The notes beneath the pieces were generated by a model that was given only the letters and a program-made list of their open reading frames with translations, ran no database searches and was not told where the DNA came from. From the NCBI GenBank assembly GCA_029213195.1, contig JARGNI010000043.1:1-49257 (forward strand): a DNA stretch of 49,257 bases. The letters run 5' to 3'. How positions within the stretch are numbered: the first letter of the stretch is position 1; each line of letters starts with the position of its first letter. The position numbers and the translations under genes were made by a program. Of the stretch, positions 44,066 to 49,257 are shown one piece after another. This DNA is from Verrucomicrobiales bacterium (GTDB lineage Bacteria; Verrucomicrobiota; Verrucomicrobiia; Verrucomicrobiales; DEV007).

Positions 44066-44362
44066 CTATCCGCGCGGCGGGAGATCGATCGTCTTCCAGC
44101 TGCCTTCGGGAACGTGGAGAATTTCTTCGCAGTCGGAGAAGGGGCAAGGCATCTCCGTACCGAACTGATCGGGAGTCGCGGACAGCTTGCGACGGCATCC
44201 GGGGCAGATGAACTTCACCTCGTCGGAGGGCAGCTTGATATCTTCCGGAGCGGGTATCATGAACTCCTGGGAGCACTCCGGGCAATCCATGACGGAGTGA
44301 AAGAGTTCCTTGCTGGCAGAGAGGCGGACCGAACAGTGTGGGCATTCGAATCGAAGTGGCAT
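44066..44362 (-). CDS. Double zinc-ribbon protein
   Basis: 98 residues carrying two four-cysteine metal sites: Cys7/Cys10 with Cys27/Cys30 (ECPHC ... DCPEC) and Cys53/Cys56 with Cys73/Cys78 (ICPGC ... PCPFSDC). No other domain. Such small zinc ribbons of the MJ0042 kind are common in PVC genomes; the role is unknown, possibly protein or nucleic-acid binding. It lies 64 bp upstream of the prolyl oligopeptidase on the same strand and is divergent from the hydrolase at 44438. Confidence 0.85.
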   Translation of the reverse strand: MPLRFECPHCSVRLSASKELFHSVMDCPECSQEFMIPAPEDIKLPSDEVKFICPGCRRKLSATPDQFGTEMPCPFSDCEEILHVPEGSWKTIDLPPRG

Positions 44363-44437
44363 GCCCTACTTTCACCGAAACTGGCGTGGTGACTACCGGA
44401 AATCTTGAATCCGAAGACGAATCGATTACCCTCCGCG

Positions 44438-45061
44438 ATGAGTGATATGGAAATCTCGGTCTTCTGTGGCGGATTGTTTCAAACCAATGGCTACCTCGTG
44501 TCCGTGGGGGGGAAGAACTGGCTATTCGATGCGCCGGAGGGAATCGCGGATTGGATTTCCGAACAGGGGATCAAGCTCGACGGGCTGCTCCTGACTCACC
44601 AGCATCACGATCATGTCATCGGAGCCGGGGCGGTGGTGGCTGCCTTCGAATGTCCTGTCTGGGCTCACTCGGAGCCATCCGAGGATTTGACGATGGCGAA
44701 ACGGCTCGAGCAGATGATGGGAATCCCCTGCGAACTGGAGCCGTACTCGGTGGATCATCTCATCGAGGGCGAGTCCCAGCTCGCTCTCGAGGGACTGAAC
44801 CTGAATCTCCATCATGTTCCGGGTCATTCCCCGGATTCCGTCTGCTTCGAGATCGAGCAGGCAGGCATCCTCCTTGGGGGGGACGTTCTCTTTCGAGGGG
44901 GAATTGGCCGAACCGATTTTCCGCATGGCGATCATGAACTCCTGTTGTCCGGGATTCGGGAGAAGCTATGGCCTCTCGAGGACGAAACCCAGGTGCTGCC
45001 CGGACATGGTCCAACGACGACGATTGGAACCGAGAAGGCTACCAATCCTTTTCTGCAGTGA
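44438..45061 (+). CDS. Metallo-beta-lactamase-fold hydrolase (glyoxalase II-like)
   Basis: 207-residue MBL-fold hydrolase. The metal motif HQHHDH (His54, His56, Asp58, His59) is complete, with further ligands in HVPGHSPDSV, ILLGGDVLFRGGIGRTDF and VLPGHGPTT. The arrangement is that of short glyoxalase II-like thioester hydrolases. Start at ATG 44438; an in-frame TTG upstream is less likely. No signal peptide, so cytoplasmic. Divergent from the zinc-ribbon gene. The exact substrate is unknown. Confidence 0.9.
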   Translation: MSDMEISVFCGGLFQTNGYLVSVGGKNWLFDAPEGIADWISEQGIKLDGLLLTHQHHDHVIGAGAVVAAFECPVWAHSEPSEDLTMAKRLEQMMGIPCELEPYSVDHLIEGESQLALEGLNLNLHHVPGHSPDSVCFEIEQAGILLGGDVLFRGGIGRTDFPHGDHELLLSGIREKLWPLEDETQVLPGHGPTTTIGTEKATNPFLQ

Positions 45062-45132
45062 GATACCTTCGAGGATCGGTAGCCTCGCTCGCGAGAGCGT
45101 GGGAATCGATCGGCTTTCTTTACCGGCCTGGC

Positions 45133-45152
45133 CCACCGTCTCACGACGGTGG
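45133..45152. repeat. Short palindrome, CCACCGTC type
   Basis: CCACCGTC, loop TCAC and GACGGTGG: perfect 8-bp arms with a 4-base loop, the same architecture as the palindromes at 16-35 and in the 93-bp array though with a different sequence. It lies between the MBL-fold hydrolase and the convergent STN-like gene, so it may also work as a terminator. Confidence 0.5.
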
Positions 45153-45186
45153 CTACTGATAGCTGCGACGTGCAGGGAACTCATTT

Positions 45187-45999
45187 CTACGGAGTTTCGT
45201 CCAGTGTCGACGTTCGGGACGGGATTTCCCCAAACGGATCGAGAGGATACGATTCGGCGGGCGGAGTGGGTGGATCACGCATGCCCAGCTTGCTCTTGAG
45301 AGTCCACCACCAACCCTGGAAACGCTCTTTCCAGTTGGGGTCGTAGTGGTGATCATGATAGGAATCCAAATAGGCGGCGACCAGTTCGAGTTCGTCGCGA
45401 GTGTTCAAGACCTTCAAGAGATTCCTCTCGGGATCGTATTCGGCAAAGCCCCCGTGCTCGAAAGAAATTCCGCCATTCTCCAGCAGCGATCTCGCGTCGA
45501 TGGGACCGGCAGTGGAAGGGAGGTCTGCAAACCAGATTCGCGGTTCTCGGAACCAGCCGACTTCAAGCGCCTCAGGATCGGAGATCGGAAGGATCGCGAT
45601 CGTTCGATCGTCCTCGAGTTGGTATCTTCCTTCGTTCAGGGTGGTAAGATACCTGAGAACTGCCGAAACAGGTGCTTCGCCCAGCCGAAGATCGATCGGG
45701 TGGTCCTCTGTCAGTTTGGGGCTGATCTCGAATCGAATATCACTCCTATCGAGTTCGGTCTCGATTTTCTCCTCGATCCAATCGAGGCACTCTGAGAAAG
45801 GCTTCCCCTGGAAATTAACGGAGACAAGGATCTGCCGAAGATCTCTCTCGAGAGCAAAGGCATCCTGGGAGGCTCCACTGGAGACTTCGGACCAGAGCAC
45901 CACCGACTCAGGCTGGTTTTGTTGCCAGAGGATCAAGAGCGTCCCGAGCAGGAAGAGGCCAACCAATCCTGCAAGCCAACCTTGCCGTTTCCTGCTCAT
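45187..45999 (-). CDS. Single-pass membrane protein with STN-like domain
   Basis: Unnamed protein of 270 residues. ATG 45999 (MSRKRQGWLAG) gives an N-terminal transmembrane helix (GLVGLFLLGTLLILW). Residues ~50-150 resemble the short secretin/TonB N-terminal (STN) fold: ILVSVNFQGKPFSECLDWIEEK, then IDLRLGEAPVSAVLRYLTTLNEGRYQLEDD. A second beta segment (NLLKVLNTRDELELVAAYLDSY) is like the N1-type ring-building domains of secretins. A TTG upstream would overlap the terminator at 46031 and is rejected. It is convergent with the hydrolase at 44438 and separated from clpP by a strong terminator. Confidence 0.6.
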   Translation of the reverse strand: MSRKRQGWLAGLVGLFLLGTLLILWQQNQPESVVLWSEVSSGASQDAFALERDLRQILVSVNFQGKPFSECLDWIEEKIETELDRSDIRFEISPKLTEDHPIDLRLGEAPVSAVLRYLTTLNEGRYQLEDDRTIAILPISDPEALEVGWFREPRIWFADLPSTAGPIDARSLLENGGISFEHGGFAEYDPERNLLKVLNTRDELELVAAYLDSYHDHHYDPNWKERFQGWWWTLKSKLGMRDPPTPPAESYPLDPFGEIPSRTSTLDETP

Positions 46000-46030
46000 T
46001 GTCCGAAAGGGTAGCAGGAATCCTCGAAAC

Positions 46031-46064
46031 AAAAAAGCCCCGCCGTTTCCGGCGAGGCTTTTTT
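46031..46064. terminator. Strong rho-independent terminator after clpP
   Basis: AAAAAAGCC pairs with GGCTTTTTT, a C-A mismatch follows, then CGCCG pairs with CGGCG around a short TTTC loop. The A-rich left side becomes a T-tract for the minus strand, ending the clpP transcript 22 bp after its stop. It is also symmetrical enough to work on the plus strand. Confidence 0.9.
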
Positions 46065-46086
46065 CAAAATCTTGCAGATTCGAGAC

Positions 46087-46746
46087 CTACTTGTCGTCGG
46101 TCTTGGTGAGCACCTTGTCGATGAGACCATATTCCGCAGCTTCCTCGGCGGGCATGTAGTTGTCCCGGTCCGCGTCGCGCTCGATGTCTTCGACGGACTT
46201 TCCGGTGTGGAAAGCGAGGATTTCGTTGAGACGCTTCTTCAAGGAATACATGAACTCGACGGTCCGCTCGACGTCGGAAGCGGTTCCCTGGGCTCCACCG
46301 GAAACCTGGTGGATCATGATATGTGCATTCGGGAGCGCGTAACGCTTGCCTTTGGTTCCCGCCGTGAGGAGAACAGCGCCCATACTGGCAGCCATTCCCA
46401 TGCAGTAGGTGTTCACATCGCAGGTCACGAACTGCATCGTGTCGTAGATGGCGAGACCAGCCGTGACCGAGCCGCCCGGGCTGTTGATGTAGATGTTGAT
46501 GTCCTTGTTGGGATCCTGCATCTGCAGGTAGAGCATCTGGGCGATGATGTAGTTGGCGAGAGGATCGCTGATCCCTTCACCGATGAAGATGATGCGATCT
46601 TTCATCAGGCGAGAGATGAGATCGAACTGGATCATCGAATTTCCCTCTTTCTCGATCACGCTCACGTTCTTCACAGGATCGATGATGCGCTGCTGGAGAT
46701 GGGGAGGAAGGAGGGGGGAGAGTTCTTGGACGTCGTCTAGGGACAT
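46087..46746 (-). CDS. clpP: ATP-dependent Clp protease proteolytic subunit
   Basis: Serine protease subunit that forms the tetradecameric chamber with a Clp ATPase. The catalytic triad is Ser121 (GMAASMGA), His146 (MIHQVSGG) and Asp195 (DRDNYM), each exactly 24 residues beyond the E. coli positions because of a longer N-terminus. IYINSPGGSVTAGLAIYDTM is the usual core. Start chosen at ATG 46746 (MSLDDVQ); a TTG five codons upstream is less likely. It follows tig by 66 bp, the common tig-clpP order, but no clpX lies behind it: the transcript stops at the terminator at 46031. Confidence 0.96.
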   Translation of the reverse strand: MSLDDVQELSPLLPPHLQQRIIDPVKNVSVIEKEGNSMIQFDLISRLMKDRIIFIGEGISDPLANYIIAQMLYLQMQDPNKDINIYINSPGGSVTAGLAIYDTMQFVTCDVNTYCMGMAASMGAVLLTAGTKGKRYALPNAHIMIHQVSGGAQGTASDVERTVEFMYSLKKRLNEILAFHTGKSVEDIERDADRDNYMPAEEAAEYGLIDKVLTKTDDK

Positions 46747-46780
46747 GGCAGGATATTTCAAAAAGGGTTACGGATACGGT

Positions 46781-46799
46781 CCCGCGTCTGAGACGCGGG
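46781..46799. repeat. Short palindrome, CCCGCGTC type
   Basis: CCCGCGTC, a 3-base loop (TGA) and GACGCGGG: perfect 8-bp arms. It sits in the tig-clpP gap. It resembles other short palindromes in the window in size but not in sequence. It could attenuate transcription between the two genes; no T-tract is present. Confidence 0.5.
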
Positions 46800-46812
46800 G
46801 ATCGAGAGAAAC

Positions 46813-48165
46813 TTACGCATCATCTTCCGTAGGATCAACCTCGGGTGGATCAACCTCGGTCACGACCGCACTGTCGCGAAGAAACTGGATCGTCTTGGAA
46901 ATGAGGATGTCCTGTCGAACCTCACCATAGGCATTTCGATCACGAAGCTCGCGAGCGACCTTCTTGGGAGGACGCTGCTGCTGCATCGCCATCATCATGA
47001 TTCGCTGGGACATTTCCTCTTCGCTGACGTTGATTCCCTCCTTCTCGGCGATTTCGTCGAGGATGAACATGGTCTTCACATTGTTCTTGGCCTGGGTTTC
47101 CGCGTTCTTGAGAAGGTCTTCCTGGTTCTGCTCGATGTCGTTTTCACTCATGCCCTGCTCGTAACCGCGGGAAACCATCTGGTTCACCTGGCGCTGGGTT
47201 TCGTTGAAAACGATGTGCTCGGGCAGGTCGAAGGTCATCTCGTCGTTGAGATGAGAGAGGATCTGGTTGTCGATCATCTGGGTGCGAACTTGCTCCTGCT
47301 GTTGCTGGAACTGGCCCCGGACATTTTCCTTGAGAGCGTCGAGTGACTCGGCTCCGATCGCCTTGGCGAAGTCATCGTTGATCTCGGGAAGCTCGCGCTC
47401 CTTGACCTGGGTCGCGCTGACTTCGTAACTGACGGTTTTTCCGGCGACGGCTTCGACGGGGAAATCCTCGGCATAGGTGGAATCAAAGGTCTTTGTATCG
47501 CCAGCGCTCATCCCGATGACCTGCTCGGAAAGACCAGGGATGAATTCGCGGCTTTCTCCGCCCTCTTCCGGGACATCGACCCAGTGGCCTTCTCCTTTCG
47601 CGAGAGGTCCGGCCTGCTCTTCCAGTTTGTCCTCGAGGGACTCTCCATCCAGCGTGCCCGTGTAGCTGACAATGACGAGGTCTCCAGGACCGGCCGCGCG
47701 ATCCACGTCGGTGGGGACGGCCTGCTGCTTGCGCATGTTGTCGATGTAGCCATCGATCATGTCGTCGGTGATGTCCATTTTCTGGACCTCGACAGGGATT
47801 TCCTTGTAGTCGGCGATCTCGACTTCGGGCTCAGTCACGACCTCGACGGCGAGAAGATAGGATCCATCTCCTTCGAACTGCTCCCTCTCGACCTGGGCGA
47901 TTCCGAGGATGGCGAGATCCTCCTGAGTGCGAGCTTCCTGGTAGGCGGAACGAGCGAGGCGATCCTTGAGTTCGTCTTCGATCGGTGTGGCATAGCGTTT
48001 CTCGATCACCGAAGCTGGGATCTTGCCGGGACGAAATCCGGGCACCTTGGCCTGCTGGGTGTATGCCTTGACGATCTCTTTCCGGGCGTTCTGAACGGTT
48101 TCGGCCGGGATTTCGGCGGAAAGACGCGCTTTGCACTCCGGGAGGCGTTCGACAGAAATTTTCAT
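46813..48165 (-). CDS. tig: Trigger factor
   Basis: Ribosome-associated chaperone with peptidyl-prolyl isomerase activity. From ATG 48165 it is 450 residues: ribosome-binding domain (~1-115) with the signature GFRPGKIP at 43-50, FKBP-type PPIase (~165-255), and C-terminal chaperone arms (~260-430, FQQQQEQVRTQMIDNQILSHL, LFILDEIAEKEGINVSEEEMSQRIMM-like helices). The tail is acidic (EVDPPEVDPTEDDA). It is first in the tig-clpP unit and followed by a hairpin at 46781. Confidence 0.95.
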   Translation of the reverse strand: MKISVERLPECKARLSAEIPAETVQNARKEIVKAYTQQAKVPGFRPGKIPASVIEKRYATPIEDELKDRLARSAYQEARTQEDLAILGIAQVEREQFEGDGSYLLAVEVVTEPEVEIADYKEIPVEVQKMDITDDMIDGYIDNMRKQQAVPTDVDRAAGPGDLVIVSYTGTLDGESLEDKLEEQAGPLAKGEGHWVDVPEEGGESREFIPGLSEQVIGMSAGDTKTFDSTYAEDFPVEAVAGKTVSYEVSATQVKERELPEINDDFAKAIGAESLDALKENVRGQFQQQQEQVRTQMIDNQILSHLNDEMTFDLPEHIVFNETQRQVNQMVSRGYEQGMSENDIEQNQEDLLKNAETQAKNNVKTMFILDEIAEKEGINVSEEEMSQRIMMMAMQQQRPPKKVARELRDRNAYGEVRQDILISKTIQFLRDSAVVTEVDPPEVDPTEDDA

Positions 48166-48268
48166 AAGAGTCAACTGGGTAAACCCTTCCGGAGCTGCTC
48201 CGGGCAGGGGGGCGGGAATCTAAATCACCCGATCCCGATTTGCACCCGATAAATTCGGGGGATTTGGT

Positions 48269-49126
48269 TCAGGTTTCCGTGAGAAATTTTTCAAGATCCG
48301 GGGGGAGCGGGCATTCCCAGTTCTCTTCTTTCCATCCGAATCCGGATGCGTGGAGGGCCTGGCGATTCAGGAGGAGAAGCTTTTCCAGCTTTTCCGTCCA
48401 ACCGGTTTCGATGAACTCGAGGTAGCAGTTTTCGTCGGGTCCGTAAATTTTGTCCCCGACGATCGAGTGTCCGGAGTGCTGGGCGTGGACGCGGATCTGG
48501 TGCATCCGTCCGGTTTCCGGAAAACATTTCACGAGGGAGAATCGAGACCCGTTGGTCGTATTCCTTTTGAACCGCTTCTCGACCGAAAATCGAGTCCGAG
48601 ACTCCTTCCCCTCGGGATGCACCCACTGTTTGACCCAGATGGGGGAAGGCTCGAGCTCTCCTTTTCGCGAAAGGGGCGCATCGATCAGAAAGTCATCCTC
48701 CTCGGGCCAACCCCAGACGATGGCGTGATAGGATTTGCGGAATTTCCTGCGTTCCATCGCGATTCCCAGCTCGCGGGCGGCCGCCTTGTGCTTGGCGACG
48801 AGGACGATCCCGCTGGTTTCCCGGTCGAGTCGATTGATGAGCGAAAGTTGGCCACCATTGGCGAGCTCGTAGATACAGAGGGCCTCGAGCCCATCGAGCA
48901 GGGTTGTCGCGTCTCCGGGTTGCGTGGGATGCACGATGAGATGGGCCGGCTTGTCGACGAGGAGAAAATCCTCGTTTTCGGCGACAATGGAAAATTCCGG
49001 AGTCTGGAGGCGGAGATCGATCTGGAATCCTACCCTTTTTCTGCCCGGCGCACAGGTCCAATTCGCGAAGGAGGGACATCGTCCTCGATGTCCGCGCGGA
49101 TGGCGTGAAGAGAAAGAAACCCGCAT
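48269..49126 (-). CDS. RluA-family pseudouridine synthase
   Basis: Converts uridine to pseudouridine in rRNA or tRNA. Catalytic Asp lies in NRLDRETSG (family consensus HRLDxxTSG, with Asn replacing His); LLVDKPAHLIVHPT, SYHAIVWG and GRMHQIRVHAQHSGHSIVGDKIYG are other hallmark blocks. No S4 RNA-binding domain is seen, so it is RluA-like in size. The start is uncertain: the family homology begins only at about 49015 with no in-frame ATG, GTG or TTG between there and 49126. The ATG at 49126 lies inside the 93-bp tandem repeat, and another repeat-borne ATG is at 49219. The first ~28 residues (RVSFSSRHPRGHRGR...) are translated repeat. Confidence 0.85.
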   Translation of the reverse strand: MRVSFSSRHPRGHRGRCPSFANWTCAPGRKRVGFQIDLRLQTPEFSIVAENEDFLLVDKPAHLIVHPTQPGDATTLLDGLEALCIYELANGGQLSLINRLDRETSGIVLVAKHKAAARELGIAMERRKFRKSYHAIVWGWPEEDDFLIDAPLSRKGELEPSPIWVKQWVHPEGKESRTRFSVEKRFKRNTTNGSRFSLVKCFPETGRMHQIRVHAQHSGHSIVGDKIYGPDENCYLEFIETGWTEKLEKLLLLNRQALHASGFGWKEENWECPLPPDLEKFLTET

Positions 49127-49257
49127 CCGGACCGTGAGGACACGGTCCCTCCAGCTCGCGAAGGAGGGACATCGTCCCCGATGTCCGCGCGGATGGCGTG
49201 ATGAGAAAGAAACCCGCATCCGGACCGTGAGGACACGGTCCCTCCAGCTCGCGAAGG
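49063..49257. repeat. 93-bp tandem repeat with paired hairpins, runs off window
   Basis: Two full copies (49063-49155, 49156-49248) and the first 9 bases of a third. The copies differ at a few positions only. Each unit holds two perfect palindromes with 8-bp arms and 4-base loops: GGACATCG type (49074-49093, 49167-49186) and GGACCGTGAGGACACGGTCC (49129-49148, 49222-49241). The unit is 31 codons long, so reading frame is preserved across copies, and the minus-strand gene at 48269 begins in it. The exact 26-base core at 49163-49188 recurs inverted at 14-39. Confidence 0.93.

Noticed and set aside
48189..48203. CCGGAG-CTG-CTCCGG hairpin upstream of tig
   Set aside because: Only 6 bp with a 3-base loop and no T-tract or known leader element; it may be chance in GC-rich DNA.
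49063..49257. CRISPR array
   Set aside because: The repeats are contiguous 93-bp tandem copies without unique spacers, and no cas genes are present.

Overview
The window looks like a chromosomal piece of a marine or soil bacterium of the PVC group, most likely Verrucomicrobiota (Planctomycetota is the main alternative). This rests on gene content: seven secreted sulfatase domains in six genes, a cytochrome-c/DUF1549/DUF1553 protein paired with a Tat-exported DUF1501 protein, a CIA30-fasciclin fusion and a sialate O-acetylesterase-like enzyme. There is no rRNA to confirm the lineage, and I recognised no tRNA, CRISPR array, insertion sequence or prophage. LAYOUT. 1-152: short palindromic repeats. 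153-3761: a sulfatase, an antisense lipoprotein and a thioredoxin-fold gene with an in-frame UGA followed by a SECIS-like hairpin (probable selenoprotein, with an apparent one-base frameshift further on). 3817-8028: RNA repair locus; rtcA and rtcB are divergent from their sigma-54 activator rtcR, and a near-consensus -24/-12 promoter faces rtcA. 8080-22978: plus-strand run of sulfatases; from 9709 the seven genes are almost contiguous (sulfatase, DHDPS-family aldolase/deaminase, M24 peptidase, DUF885 peptidase, 1664-residue sulfatase-sulfatase-metallopeptidase-propeller fusion, sulfatase, hydroxyproline-type enolase-superfamily enzyme). 22998-31839: sulfatase with a repeat-like tail, SYLF protein, sialate esterase, CIA30-FAS1-FAS1 protein, and a CPBP protease overlapping a Ser/Glu-rich ORF. 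31937-33960: small membrane protein, then a stomatin/NfeD pair. 33961-36716: a gene-poor stretch, then two overlapping paralogues with a NlpC/P60-like C-terminus. 36873-45061: DUF1553 and DUF1501 pair, a small secreted protein, prolyl oligopeptidase, zinc-ribbon protein, metallo-beta-lactamase-fold hydrolase. 45187-49257: housekeeping (secretin-N-like membrane protein, clpP, tig, RluA-type pseudouridine synthase), ending in a 93-bp tandem repeat that runs off the window. HOW THE GENES WORK TOGETHER. The 9709-22978 operon couples periplasmic desulfation and proteolysis to enzymes of the type used for proline-containing peptides and hydroxyproline derivatives. My inference is uptake and use of a sulfated glycoprotein or glycan, possibly hydroxyproline-rich. 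rtcR/rtcA/rtcB is a self-contained RNA end-healing and ligation module. tig and clpP are the usual nascent-chain chaperone and protease neighbours, but clpX is not next to them. The strongest unusual features are the candidate selenoprotein, the 1664-residue fusion enzyme and the hairpin-bearing tandem repeat that runs into the 5' end of a pseudouridine synthase gene.
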